Positions 16,380 to 26,629 of a stretch of 64,000 nt of DNA are shown here, in pieces; the stretch's first letter is position 1, and each line of letters opens with the position of its first letter. The notes beneath the pieces were generated by a model that did no database searches, was not told the DNA's origin, and saw only the letters and a list, made by a program, of their open reading frames with translations. Origin of the DNA: an uncultured Clostridium sp. Lineage in GTDB: Bacteria; Bacillota; Clostridia; TANB77; CAG-508. The position numbers and the translations under genes are program-made. Location of the stretch: positions 1-64,000 of the forward strand of contig USCB01000003.1 in the NCBI GenBank assembly GCA_900553125.1, read 5' to 3'.

Positions 16380-19300
16380 ATGAAAATGAAAAGGAATATC
16401 AAAAAATTAATAATTGCAATAATAGTAATTATCCTAAGTATAGGTTCAACATTAAGTTTTGCCATGCAAGACTATCAAGGAAATGATGCTGTGCCATTAA
16501 GATTATCTTATTTTAGATATGTAAATGGAAAATATACAGATGGATATGCATTAAACACAGTAGGAGCCGAAAAAGAATCTCATCATCCAATTTACCAAAT
16601 AATGGATTCAAATAATAAAACAACTTATTACTGTTTAAATGCAACAGTAGGAGATTCATGGGTAACTGGAAAGATTGGAACAACATCAACTTATAATAGA
16701 ACATACAATTTGAATTCTCAAAGTGATATAGACTTATTAAAAAATAATACAGTTGATGTATATAAAAATATAGCAAATAGCAAATATTTAAAACAAATAT
16801 TATGGATATTAGATAATATATATATACCAGACAATACAGATGCTACTGCTAATTTAGCTCAAAAAAGAGAAATACTTGCAAAAGCAGGTATAGTATATAC
16901 ATCATTAGATGCTATAGATAAAAATGGATATGATGTAGATTTAAATGGATATAGATATATCAAACAAGAAGGATATGATTATAGTAGCTGGGTTTCAGAT
17001 AAAGGAAAAAAAGGATATTATTATGAAGATAAACAAGGAAAATTCCAAGAAGTTGTATTACCAGATGAAATGGTAGAAGTTGCTCAACAAGCAGCATTAT
17101 GGTACTATACAAATTATCTAGATAATAATAGTAAAAATAGTGAAACATATAATGTAAAAAAACAAAAATTACTTCTAGTAAAATCAAATGGAATGGAAGA
17201 TACAAATTCACTTAATTGGATTCCAATGAATAATTTCGAAGAAGAAACATCAGTAAGTGGAGAGAAGGCAACAGTTGGTTTATGGCAACAAGAGCAAGCA
17301 TCAATATTATGTGAATATTTAATAGATGCAGCTAATAACTATGCAAATAGTACAACAGCAGAAGTAACAGGAAGTCCATTAAAAATAACCCCATCAACAG
17401 CAAATATACAAGAAAAAAAGGTAAGTGACAAAAATTATTATGTTGTAGGACCAATAAAAATAGATTCAACAAGAGCGTCAGTATATAGTTTATCAAATAC
17501 AATAACAGTAAATGGAAGTGCAAATACAGAAAGCTATATATCAAATGCAAATGGAGTAAAAAATTCAGACCAAACAGTAGCTAACTATGTTGGAAAAGAA
17601 TTTTATGTATCAGTACCAAAAACAAGTGTTACAGGTAACAACATTAAAATTGATTTTGATGGAACATATAAAGCAAATCAAAAAACATTATGGGTATCAA
17701 CAACAAAAACAGAACAACCAATTGTAGAAGTAACACCAAAAAATGAAATAATAAATTTAACAGTAAATGCAAGAATAAATAAAGAACTAGATTTTGCATT
17801 AAGAAAAGCAATAGTAAAATTAAAAGATTCAAAAGGAAATGTAAAACTAATAGCAAATGAAGAAGGTCAACTTGCAACAAGAAATATAACATATGTAGCT
17901 AGTGACATTGAAAAAAATGGAACAGCAACATACAAACATAGAAAAGATCCAGTAGTAGTAGAAAAAGGTGATATCGTAACATATGGACTTTCTATATATA
18001 ATGAAGGTGACATAAACGGATATGCAAAAACAATAGTTGATAAACTACCAGAAGGATTAAAGCTTAGTGGTGCGAAAACAGGTTCATATAAATCTGGAAA
18101 CACAGAATATTCATATATATATGATGAAACAACAAATATAATAACATTTACAAATGCAAGCAAAAATGTATTAGCAGCATATGATGGAGGAAATACATTA
18201 TCATCAGAAAAAATTGAATTTGAATGTGAAGTAACTGAAGAACCATCAACAACAACAAATACATATTTAACAAATTTAGCTTATATAACAAAAGAATATG
18301 ATTCAGAATCTAATCAAGAAGTAACAAAGGATAGAGATTCTGATACAACAAAAAATCCATCAACAACACAAAAAACAACAGGGGATAAATATACAGGATA
18401 TCATGGTGGAGATAACAAAAACGGAGATAATAGTAAAGATGTATATAAAGATGGAACAAACAATGATGATTATTTCCCAGGAAGAGAAGATGACGATGAT
18501 TTTGAGGTTATTGTAATAAAACCAGCAGAATTCGATTTAGCATTACAAAAATATATATCAAATATATATTCAAATGGAGTAGTTAAAGATGGAAGAAAAG
18601 GACCTACAATAGACACAACAAAATTAGCAAACAAAACTGCTACAACAGCAAAATATACTCAAGATAAGACACCAATACAAGTAAAACATGGAGATTATGT
18701 TACATACACATTTACAGTATATAATGAAGGTTCAGTGGATGGATATGTAGATAAAATAACAGACAATATACCAACAGGTTTACAATTTGTATACCAAAAA
18801 CAACCAAATGATGGAAAAACACTAATAACATGTGATTCACAAGGAAAATCAGAAGAAATCGAAGTTGATGAAACAACATATAACTTAATTTCTAAAAATA
18901 ATTCTTGTTGGTCAATAGATTCTGTAAATGATAAATTAAAAACAGATTCATATAATGGAGAAACAACAACAAGTATTACTTGTGATGTAAAAAGCTATTT
19001 AGGTGGAACAAATAAATTACTAAAAGCTTATGATAGCAGCAAAGACAATAACTACAATGGTGATGGTTTAGAAAGAACAAGTGTAACAGTAGTATTAAGA
19101 GTATCAGCAGCTGATGGAGCAGGTGTAACAATAAGAAATGAGGCAGCAATAACAGAGGCAGAAGATACAAATGGAAATAAACAAGATACTGGAAAATTAA
19201 CAGATAGAGATTCACAAACAGATAAATGGTCAGGAAAAGATGGAGATAAAAACTATCAAGATGATGAAGATTATGACAATATAATACTTGGAAATGTAGA

Positions 19301-20585
19301 CTTAGCATTAACAAAATTCATAACAGCTATAAGCAATGACGTTTATATAGATGATGGAGAATATTTGACAGCAAACAGAAAAATAGGAAGTAAAACAAAT
19401 CCATATACAAGAGCTACAAGAGTTGATACTAAAGAATTAAGAGATAATAAAGATTGTCATGATGCAACATATATAATGGTAAAAGACCCATTAACAGTAG
19501 CAGCTAAATCATATGTATTATACAATATAAGAGTATACAATGAAGGAGAAACAGATGTATATGCAGGAGAAATAACAGACCATTTACCAGATTATTTAGA
19601 TTATGTAGATTGTGATTTTAATACAAATTATGGGTGGACAGTTGGAAAAGATGGAAAAACAATAAAAACAACATATTTAGGATATAACAAAGATGATAAA
19701 GATGCAAAAAATCTATTAAAAGCATTTGATAAACAAACAGATGATGGTGCAGGTTCTGGACTAGATTATAGAGATGTACAAGTACTTTGTAAAGTAAATG
19801 ATAATGCTCCATCAAACACAAATATAGTAAATGTAGCAGAAATCACAAAATACGAAGATAAAGACGGAGATGATGTACCAAAAGATATAGATTCAACTCC
19901 AGACAATGTTGATAAGAAAAACGAAGATGATGATGATTATGAAGTAATTTTAATAAAAACATTTGATCTAAGTTTATTAAAATATGTATCAACAGTATAT
20001 GTAACAGAGGATGGAAATACTACAACAACTCAAACAGGTAACACTGGTGATGATAAGACTGATATAATACCAAAAGTAGAAGTTAACAAGAAAAAACTAG
20101 ATTCAACAATAGTAAGATTTGGATATACAATAAAAATTACAAACGAAGGTGATATAGAAGGTTATGCAAAAGAAATAACTGACTATGTACCACAAGGCTT
20201 AAAATTCTACGCAGAAGACAATCAAGGCTGGACAGATGAAGGTGGAAATGTAATATCTACAAGATTATTAGAAAATACATTATTGAAACCAGGTGAAAGT
20301 GCAGAAGTAACTGTTATATTAAGATGGATAAACGGAAGTGATAATTTAGGTTTAAAAACTAATACTGCAGAAATATCTGAAGACTATAATGATGAACATA
20401 TACCAGATAGAGATTCAACTCCAGACAACCAAAAACCAGGAGAAGATGATATTGATGATGCATCAGTATTACTATCAATAAAAACAGGTATAACAAGTAA
20501 CATGGTTATGTATATAACAGCTGCAACAGTGATTTTAGTAGTATTTGCAACAGGAATAATATTGATAAAAAAATACGTATTATAA
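16380..20585 (+). CDS. Large thioester-domain surface adhesin with repeated DUF11/isopeptide-type modules
   Basis: A 1401-aa surface protein with a signal peptide (about 1-28). An N-terminal thioester domain follows: Cys85 in TYYCLN and Gln237 in QQAALWYY are in place for a Cys-Gln thioester bond. The Q-x-A-x-W part matches the TQxA motif, as in Gram-positive adhesins that bind host amines covalently. Four related beta modules follow, each opening with FDLAL-K-like text and carrying YNEGD-type strands, with Asp-rich linkers (DRDSTPDN, DDDDFEV) that may bind calcium. The tail has SIKTG, a hydrophobic helix and KKYVL, which looks like a sortase signal although LPxTG is absent. It is monocistronic, with its own promoter and terminator. 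Confidence 0.8.
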   Translation: MKMKRNIKKLIIAIIVIILSIGSTLSFAMQDYQGNDAVPLRLSYFRYVNGKYTDGYALNTVGAEKESHHPIYQIMDSNNKTTYYCLNATVGDSWVTGKIGTTSTYNRTYNLNSQSDIDLLKNNTVDVYKNIANSKYLKQILWILDNIYIPDNTDATANLAQKREILAKAGIVYTSLDAIDKNGYDVDLNGYRYIKQEGYDYSSWVSDKGKKGYYYEDKQGKFQEVVLPDEMVEVAQQAALWYYTNYLDNNSKNSETYNVKKQKLLLVKSNGMEDTNSLNWIPMNNFEEETSVSGEKATVGLWQQEQASILCEYLIDAANNYANSTTAEVTGSPLKITPSTANIQEKKVSDKNYYVVGPIKIDSTRASVYSLSNTITVNGSANTESYISNANGVKNSDQTVANYVGKEFYVSVPKTSVTGNNIKIDFDGTYKANQKTLWVSTTKTEQPIVEVTPKNEIINLTVNARINKELDFALRKAIVKLKDSKGNVKLIANEEGQLATRNITYVASDIEKNGTATYKHRKDPVVVEKGDIVTYGLSIYNEGDINGYAKTIVDKLPEGLKLSGAKTGSYKSGNTEYSYIYDETTNIITFTNASKNVLAAYDGGNTLSSEKIEFECEVTEEPSTTTNTYLTNLAYITKEYDSESNQEVTKDRDSDTTKNPSTTQKTTGDKYTGYHGGDNKNGDNSKDVYKDGTNNDDYFPGREDDDDFEVIVIKPAEFDLALQKYISNIYSNGVVKDGRKGPTIDTTKLANKTATTAKYTQDKTPIQVKHGDYVTYTFTVYNEGSVDGYVDKITDNIPTGLQFVYQKQPNDGKTLITCDSQGKSEEIEVDETTYNLISKNNSCWSIDSVNDKLKTDSYNGETTTSITCDVKSYLGGTNKLLKAYDSSKDNNYNGDGLERTSVTVVLRVSAADGAGVTIRNEAAITEAEDTNGNKQDTGKLTDRDSQTDKWSGKDGDKNYQDDEDYDNIILGNVDLALTKFITAISNDVYIDDGEYLTANRKIGSKTNPYTRATRVDTKELRDNKDCHDATYIMVKDPLTVAAKSYVLYNIRVYNEGETDVYAGEITDHLPDYLDYVDCDFNTNYGWTVGKDGKTIKTTYLGYNKDDKDAKNLLKAFDKQTDDGAGSGLDYRDVQVLCKVNDNAPSNTNIVNVAEITKYEDKDGDDVPKDIDSTPDNVDKKNEDDDDYEVILIKTFDLSLLKYVSTVYVTEDGNTTTTQTGNTGDDKTDIIPKVEVNKKKLDSTIVRFGYTIKITNEGDIEGYAKEITDYVPQGLKFYAEDNQGWTDEGGNVISTRLLENTLLKPGESAEVTVILRWINGSDNLGLKTNTAEISEDYNDEHIPDRDSTPDNQKPGEDDIDDASVLLSIKTGITSNMVMYITAATVILVVFATGIILIKKYVL

Positions 20586-20590
20586 ATAAT

Positions 20591-20632
20591 AAAAAATGTT
20601 GAGATATAATAAAATATATCTCGACATTTTTT
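20591..20632 (+). terminator. Terminator of the adhesin gene
   Basis: AAAAAATGTTGAGATATA pairs with TATATCTCGACATTTTTT, giving a long stem with a T tract. Confidence 0.85.
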
Positions 20633-20651
20633 GTAGTTTTTCAAAAAAATG

Positions 20652-20680
20652 TTTACAATAAATAAGGCATATGTTATAAT
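20652..20680 (+). promoter_or_regulatory. Promoter of the Ig-like / GGDEF operon
   Basis: TTTACA at 20652-20657, 17-nt spacer, TATAAT at 20675-20680, about 27 nt before the start codon. Confidence 0.65.
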
Positions 20681-20706
20681 TTAGAGGTATATAAGGAGAG
20701 AAAAAT

Positions 20707-21627
20707 ATGAATCAAATATTATCAGTTGAAAATACAACTAAAAAAAGAAGAAAAACAAATATACATTCAATAGTTATGGTTTATGTAGTTATTTTAATGA
20801 TTTTTGGAATAGGTTTAACATCAACTGGAGCATATGCACTTTATAAAAACAAAGCAAATAGTTCGGATAGTAAAACAGGAGATGTATTAGGTACGAAACC
20901 AGTAATAACAATAGAAAGAGAAAATGCATCAACAATAAATATAGTAGTAACACATGACAAAGAAATATCAAATATGACATATGCAATTAATGATGAAGAG
21001 CCTGTGGAAATAGATGGAGAAGGAGAAAATGAAATAAGCGAAGAAGTAGAATTACCTGTTGGAGAAACAAAAATAACAATAACAGCAAAAGACATAAATG
21101 GAGCATCATCATCATATGAAAACACGTTTGAAATAGAAGAAAAACCAATAATAACACTAGAGCAAGCAAGTGGAAAGATTAAAGCAACAGTAACAAGCAA
21201 TAAAAATATAGATTATATAGTATATTATTGGGATGATGCAAAAGACCAAGCAAAAAAATTCACAATAAATGACGTAAAAACAGAAACATTTATAGATGTC
21301 CTAGGAGGAACACATACACTAAACATTGGGGCAATTGATGTTGAAGGAAATAAAGTGACAAAAAAACAAAAAGTAATAGGAGATAACAAACCAGACGTAA
21401 AAATAACAACAGATGGGCAACAATTCTATATAACAGGGTCAGATGATGAAGAATTAGCTAAAATAGAAATAAAATTAAATTCAAATGAAACACAAACAGA
21501 AGAAATAAATGGAAAAGAATATTCAACAACAGTAAAACTTGAAAATGGAGAGAATAAATTAACGGTAACTATTTATAATAAGAATGGATTATCAAAAACT
21601 TCAAGAGTAAAATATACTAAGGAGTAG
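20707..21627 (+). CDS. Membrane-anchored Ig-like surface protein of unknown function
   Basis: A 306-aa protein with a cytoplasmic basic start (TTKKRRKTN), one membrane helix (about 22-45) and three predicted Ig-like beta domains (about 60-145, 147-225, 228-306). Each ends with a strand such as ENTFEIEEKP or KKQKVIGDNKP. No sortase motif and no catalytic residues are visible. It is placed 4 nt before the receiver-GGDEF gene, so it could be an extracytoplasmic sensor or scaffold expressed with it. I recognise no named family. Confidence 0.7.
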   Translation: MNQILSVENTTKKRRKTNIHSIVMVYVVILMIFGIGLTSTGAYALYKNKANSSDSKTGDVLGTKPVITIERENASTINIVVTHDKEISNMTYAINDEEPVEIDGEGENEISEEVELPVGETKITITAKDINGASSSYENTFEIEEKPIITLEQASGKIKATVTSNKNIDYIVYYWDDAKDQAKKFTINDVKTETFIDVLGGTHTLNIGAIDVEGNKVTKKQKVIGDNKPDVKITTDGQQFYITGSDDEELAKIEIKLNSNETQTEEINGKEYSTTVKLENGENKLTVTIYNKNGLSKTSRVKYTKE

Positions 21628-21631
21628 AAAA

Positions 21632-22558
21632 ATGGTAAATGAAGTATATATAATAGATGATGACGAATCTTCAATAATAATATTTAGAGAACTATTCAGA
21701 GAAGATAAAGAGTACAAATTTATTAGTGTAAAAACAGAGCAAATAGATATAGCATTAAAAAATATACCAGCACTTATTGTAATAAATGAAGATGCAATAA
21801 ATGTGGACGTGTTAGATGTATGTAGAAAAATAAGAAAAGATGAGGACAACACAATAACCCCGGTTATAGTTGTATCATCAAATGGTTCAAGAGAGCATAG
21901 GTTAAAAATACTAAATGAATCAGTGGAATATTTTATAAAAAAGCCAGTAGATGAAGGATACCTATATTACACAGTAAAAAATCTAACCAGACTGCTTACA
22001 ACAAATAGAAGAATGAGTGCTTTAACAGGTTTACCTGGAAATGTACAGATAAACTCAGAATTAAAAAAACATCTTATAAAAAATGAGGAATTTTCAGTAC
22101 TGTATTTAGATTTAGACAATTTCAAGGCATATAATGATGTATATGGTTTTCTAAAAGGTGACCAAATAATTGAATATACAGCACATACAATACTAAATGC
22201 AGTTCATAGCTATGGAAATGGTTTCGTAGGACATATAGGAGGCGACGATTTCATATCAATAGTACCATTTAAAGATGTAGAAAAACTTTGCCAGGAAATA
22301 ATATATAATTTTGATAGTGGAGTAAAAAAATTCTACAATGAAAAAGACAAAAAAGATGGATATATAGAAGTAGCTAACAGAAAAGGAATAATTGAAAAAT
22401 TCCCCTTAACATCTATTTCAATAGCTGTTGTTGTTGTTGATAAAGGTAGATTTGCAAATATACTAGAGATAGGAGATACTGCAGCTCAAGTAAAACATGC
22501 TGTAAAAGCAGTTATGGGAAGTAGTTATGCAATAGACAGAAGAAGACATAAAATATAA
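21632..22558 (+). CDS. Receiver-GGDEF protein, probable diguanylate cyclase
   Basis: A 308-aa protein with an N-terminal receiver-like domain (about 1-120) and a GGDEF domain (about 140-305). The active-site loop reads GGDDF (residues 203-207), with LDLDNFKAYND upstream as in active cyclases that make c-di-GMP from two GTP. No RxxD inhibitory site precedes the loop. The receiver keeps the N-terminal acidic DDD but has Asn52 (LIVINEDAI) where the phosphorylated Asp normally sits, so control by phosphorylation is doubtful. Its neighbour is a membrane Ig-like protein and the adhesin lies upstream, so a link between c-di-GMP and surface attachment is a reasonable inference. Confidence 0.8.
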   Translation: MVNEVYIIDDDESSIIIFRELFREDKEYKFISVKTEQIDIALKNIPALIVINEDAINVDVLDVCRKIRKDEDNTITPVIVVSSNGSREHRLKILNESVEYFIKKPVDEGYLYYTVKNLTRLLTTNRRMSALTGLPGNVQINSELKKHLIKNEEFSVLYLDLDNFKAYNDVYGFLKGDQIIEYTAHTILNAVHSYGNGFVGHIGGDDFISIVPFKDVEKLCQEIIYNFDSGVKKFYNEKDKKDGYIEVANRKGIIEKFPLTSISIAVVVVDKGRFANILEIGDTAAQVKHAVKAVMGSSYAIDRRRHKI

Positions 22559-22594
22559 TTTACGACAATAGTAGGATTTTGGAGGGAATTTTGT

Positions 22595-24334
22595 ATGTAT
22601 GAAAGAAATGCTATAGTATTAGAAAGATATTTTAATCAAATGTTTGGATACAATATGAAAAATAATGTGAAAACAAACTTTAAAGATTATTGTGAATTAA
22701 TAGAATGTTTAGAAAAATATAAAAATATTTCAGAAGATGAAGAAAATATAATGCAAGAATATGATTCTATTGCAAATAGAATTAGAGAAGTACAAAAGAA
22801 ACAAGAAATGCTAAATAAAAGAAATGCAAAATATCAAAAAGACAGAGAAGATGTTTTTCAAAATATTGATGATAATTCTGATGCTATACAAAAAAAATTT
22901 GATACAATAAATGAAAACATCCAAAATATAAATGAACAAATAAAAGAAAATCAAAAAGAATTTATAGATGTTGTAGCAGCTTTTAATGAAAAAACATCGA
23001 TAAGAACATCATGTGGAAGGTCAAGAAGAGATATTGAAGGAGATTACAACAAACAGCTTAATAAAACATTAGATGATTACCAAGATATAGATTTAAATAT
23101 AGAAAAACGTGCAAAACAATTTATAGACATGCAAACAGATGGTATTGAACAAGAATTAAACGAAAAAATTCAAAAAAACGGTGAAAAAGAAAAAATCCCA
23201 TTTAATACTGATGTAATTTCAAAAGCAATAATGTTGAGTGTAGATATTCAAAAGCGCGAAACAGAAATATATGCAGGGATTTATGATAAAACCAATAAAT
23301 TATTTACTGAAATAAAAAATAATTCAATAAAAACTGAAAAACATAAAAAAAATATAAAAGATGCTAAAAGTAAACTAGAATTTGTTGGAGCATTAAAAGA
23401 ATATTTAGTACAATTTTTAGATAATGAAAGATTAACCGCTGTTAATGGTATAGAAGAACACAACAAATTAATGAAAGAAGCATGTAAAAACCTAGAAGAA
23501 GATTTAACTCAAATCAATAATTTATATACATTATTATTAAAAGAAATAGCAAAAAAAGCTACGAAAAAAATGTATGGAGAACTATATAATATAGAATATT
23601 TAAAATCATTAGAAGAAAAGACAGAGGAATTTGATAATGAAATAAAAAAATTAAATTTACCTGTAACAATAATAAATCCTAATTATTGGCGAATTGAAGG
23701 AATGAAGAAAATCTATGAAGTTTTTTATAAAACAGTAACAGAACAATATGGTAAAGATTTATCTGAATATATTCCAATAACAGAAATAGAAGAAGAAAAT
23801 GAAGATTTTGATGATGATTGGGATGATGAGGAAATAAAAGAAAGTCAACCAGAAGAAAAGAAAAATAATAATGAAAAATTAGATATTGATAGAAAAATAG
23901 ACATGATATTAGGCTTCGAGAAGAAAGAAAATTTTAAAGATGATGAAGAAGACGACTGGGATGATGAAGAGGATATGGAAGAAGATGAAGACGATATACA
24001 TTATGATATTTGGGGAAATAATTTGAAAGAAAAGAAGAGTGATAAAGAACTAGACGAAGAAGAAGATTTTGATGACGATTGGGAAGACGACGATGACGAA
24101 GACTGGGACGATGAAGAAGATGATGATAATTGGGATGATGAAGAAGACGACGACGATTGGGATGACGACGAAGAAGATGATGATTGGGAAGATGAGAAAG
24201 AAGAAAAAATAAATAAAGAAGAAGAAGAAAAAATCACCCAAAAGAAAAAGACAGAAGAAGACTGGGAAAACGAATATGTAAAAATAGAAAAACCAAAGAA
24301 GAAAAAAGGATTTTTTGACAAATTCAAAAGATAA
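22595..24334 (+). CDS. Coiled-coil protein with an extremely acidic Asp/Trp-rich tail
   Basis: A 579-aa protein. Residues about 45-300 are charged coiled coil with no membrane helix. Residues about 405-560 are dominated by Asp and Glu with regularly spaced Trp in units such as DDDWDDEED, broken by one short segment (IHYDIWGNNLKEKKSD). The extreme C-terminus flips to basic (KKKKGFFDKFKR). I recognise no family. Acidic tails of this kind can bind basic proteins or ions, and the basic amphipathic end could contact membrane. ATG 22595 is 8 nt after GGAGGG. It follows the GGDEF gene by 36 nt and ends in its own terminator. Confidence 0.75.
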   Translation: MYERNAIVLERYFNQMFGYNMKNNVKTNFKDYCELIECLEKYKNISEDEENIMQEYDSIANRIREVQKKQEMLNKRNAKYQKDREDVFQNIDDNSDAIQKKFDTINENIQNINEQIKENQKEFIDVVAAFNEKTSIRTSCGRSRRDIEGDYNKQLNKTLDDYQDIDLNIEKRAKQFIDMQTDGIEQELNEKIQKNGEKEKIPFNTDVISKAIMLSVDIQKRETEIYAGIYDKTNKLFTEIKNNSIKTEKHKKNIKDAKSKLEFVGALKEYLVQFLDNERLTAVNGIEEHNKLMKEACKNLEEDLTQINNLYTLLLKEIAKKATKKMYGELYNIEYLKSLEEKTEEFDNEIKKLNLPVTIINPNYWRIEGMKKIYEVFYKTVTEQYGKDLSEYIPITEIEEENEDFDDDWDDEEIKESQPEEKKNNNEKLDIDRKIDMILGFEKKENFKDDEEDDWDDEEDMEEDEDDIHYDIWGNNLKEKKSDKELDEEEDFDDDWEDDDDEDWDDEEDDDNWDDEEDDDDWDDDEEDDDWEDEKEEKINKEEEEKITQKKKTEEDWENEYVKIEKPKKKKGFFDKFKR

Positions 24335-24372
24335 AAAAAGCTCTAAAGTATTCTTTACTTTGGAGCTTTTTT
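24333..24372 (+). terminator. Terminator of the acidic coiled-coil gene
   Basis: AAAAAAGCTCTAAAGTA, short loop, TACTTTGGAGCTTTTTT, overlapping the stop codon. Confidence 0.85.
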
Positions 24373-24385
24373 AAAAGGGGGAAAA

Positions 24386-26530
24386 ATGAAACTAAAAACA
24401 AAATTAATAATAATTTTATTTCTATCTACAATATTTCTTTTGTTAAGTAAAACAGAAGTAAAAGCTAAAAGTTACTATATAGACGATATGAATATACAAG
24501 CAACAATTCAGTCAAATGGTGATTTACAGATTGAACAAACACTAAAATACGTATTTAATGGAGATTACAATGGTATTTATATAACAATACCTACAAAATA
24601 TAAAAATAAAGAAGATACTATTTCTGAAATTTCAGATGAAATATATAATGCACAGGGAGTAGAGGTTCAAAATGTATCATTAGTAAAAGAGGATAATACT
24701 GAAGATGATTATTCAAAGGTTAGTAGTGCCTCAAATGGTAGTAAAGGGGTATATACAGAGGAAAAAACAAATGATTCATTCAAATTAAAAATATACTCTC
24801 CATCTCAAAATACACAAAAAACATTTAGAGTTAAATATCTATTAAAAAATGTATGTGTTGAGCATAATGACGTAGGGGAATTATATTATAACTTTATAGG
24901 TGGAGAATGGCAGTGTTCAATAAAAAAATTAAATATAGATATATTTTTACCAAATAATCAAAATGATATAAAAATTTGGGGACATGGTCCAGATAATGGT
25001 ACTTCAAAAATAGTTAATAACGAATATGCAAGATTTAGTGTAACAAATGTTGCTACAGGAAAATATGTAGCAGCAAGGGTAATATTTGATAAATCATATA
25101 TGACAAATGCACAAAAAAAGACCAATATAAATGCATATGATATAATTTATAAAAATGAACAAAGAATAGCAAAAGTGAGTGACCAAAAGAAATCATATAC
25201 AAGAAATGTTTATTTATTTGCATTAGCACTAATAGTATATTGGGTAATATTACTACTAAAATATGAAAAAGATACAAAAATAACCATGGTTCCATTTGAT
25301 GAAGATGAATTATTTAAAAAGTACAATCCAATGTTAGCTGGATGTTTACAAGGTAGCAGAGATATTTTAGCAAGGGATATTATAGCTGTTATATTAAACT
25401 TAATCGAAAAAGATAATATCAAATTAGAGATTGTAAAAGACTTTTCACAAAAGAATGATGGAAGTTATTCTGCATATCCTATCTCGAAAAATAAAGCGAA
25501 AGAATCAGAGATGGACAGTATTGAAACAATGGTATATAACTGGCTATTTATGGGAAATGATGTTGTAGAATTGTCACAAAGATTAAAAGATATGCCAAAA
25601 GACCAGGATGCTGAACTAAGATTTAAAAAGCTAAATGATGTTGTACAGGAAAAATTAAACAATATGGGTGCAAATAAAAAGGGTGTTCCAAAACTTATCA
25701 GAATAATTAATACATTTTTATTTTTCTTTACAGTGTATTTAGCTGGAAAACATATATTAAATCAAGGATTCCAAATTTATGATGATGAATATGCTGGAAT
25801 GGTTGGTCTAATGAGTTTTATTATATTTTTCCCTGTTGTTATGCTTATAATTTATGGAATATTATCACTTATAATTACAGTAAGAAAAAAGGTTAACAAT
25901 TTAATAAATAAAATAACTGGACAAAGGGTAGTAACAACAACAGTTACAATAATTTCTATATTTTTAGTAATAATTATAATATCTTTAGTAAAATGTGATA
26001 TAGGAAATCGATATATAATTGCCGATGAAATTCTTCTTTGTATATCTATGATAATTATGCTTACAGATAATTTGATGATGAAAAATAGTGTAAAAATGAT
26101 AGAAGATTATAGTAAAATAAATAGTTTTAAGGATAAATTAGAAGATTATACAATGATGGAAGATAGAGATATAGAACAAGTTAAGTTATGGGGAAAATAT
26201 CTAGCTTATTCAGTAAGTTTTGGAATAGCAGTCAAAATAAGCAAAAGAATAAAAGGTTTATCATTAGATGATGATTTATTAAATCTTTTAAATGACAAAG
26301 AAATTTTTGATTATATTTTGAATGATTATAGTTTCTTTTACTATAATTCTGGATTAGATACTAGATTTATAAGGTCATATGAAAAATTTATGAGTTCAGT
26401 AGGTTCTGATATATCATCAGGAGGCGGCGGTTTCGGAAGTGGAGGCCGGATTCTCTGGTGGTGGAGGATTTTCACGGAGGTGGAGGTTCACGGAGGTGGA
26501 CGGAGGCGCCTTTTAGAAACAAAGAATTAG
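24386..26530 (+). CDS. DUF2207 membrane protein with a frameshifted Gly-rich tail
   Basis: A 714-aa protein with a signal peptide, the DUF2207 N-terminal domain (YYIDDMNIQATIQSNGDLQI, about 29-200), a membrane helix near 275-293 and two or three more between about 445 and 575. The family normally ends in a tail like GGGGFSGGGGFSGGGG...AF. Here the frame runs into RILWWWRIFTEVEV instead. Removing a C at 26446 (or 26445), 26474, 26490 and 26500 restores GFSGGGGFSGGGGS and an AF-TAG ending at 26513-26515. The body is intact, so the true gene probably ends at 26515. The role of DUF2207 proteins is unknown; the Gly-rich tail lies inside the cell or at the surface depending on topology. Confidence 0.85.
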   Translation: MKLKTKLIIILFLSTIFLLLSKTEVKAKSYYIDDMNIQATIQSNGDLQIEQTLKYVFNGDYNGIYITIPTKYKNKEDTISEISDEIYNAQGVEVQNVSLVKEDNTEDDYSKVSSASNGSKGVYTEEKTNDSFKLKIYSPSQNTQKTFRVKYLLKNVCVEHNDVGELYYNFIGGEWQCSIKKLNIDIFLPNNQNDIKIWGHGPDNGTSKIVNNEYARFSVTNVATGKYVAARVIFDKSYMTNAQKKTNINAYDIIYKNEQRIAKVSDQKKSYTRNVYLFALALIVYWVILLLKYEKDTKITMVPFDEDELFKKYNPMLAGCLQGSRDILARDIIAVILNLIEKDNIKLEIVKDFSQKNDGSYSAYPISKNKAKESEMDSIETMVYNWLFMGNDVVELSQRLKDMPKDQDAELRFKKLNDVVQEKLNNMGANKKGVPKLIRIINTFLFFFTVYLAGKHILNQGFQIYDDEYAGMVGLMSFIIFFPVVMLIIYGILSLIITVRKKVNNLINKITGQRVVTTTVTIISIFLVIIIISLVKCDIGNRYIIADEILLCISMIIMLTDNLMMKNSVKMIEDYSKINSFKDKLEDYTMMEDRDIEQVKLWGKYLAYSVSFGIAVKISKRIKGLSLDDDLLNLLNDKEIFDYILNDYSFFYYNSGLDTRFIRSYEKFMSSVGSDISSGGGGFGSGGRILWWWRIFTEVEVHGGGRRRLLETKN

Positions 26531-26629
26531 AATATTCAAATCTTATCAAGGTGAAAAAAATGTATGAATAGGTGGAAATTCTTGCAAGAATATAAAAGAA
26601 ATATAGTAAATTTACCAAATAACAATAAA

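Noticed and set aside
24001..24327. Minus-strand frame rich in Ser under the acidic repeat
   Set aside because: Mirror of the GAT/GAA repeat of the real gene; no ribosome site.
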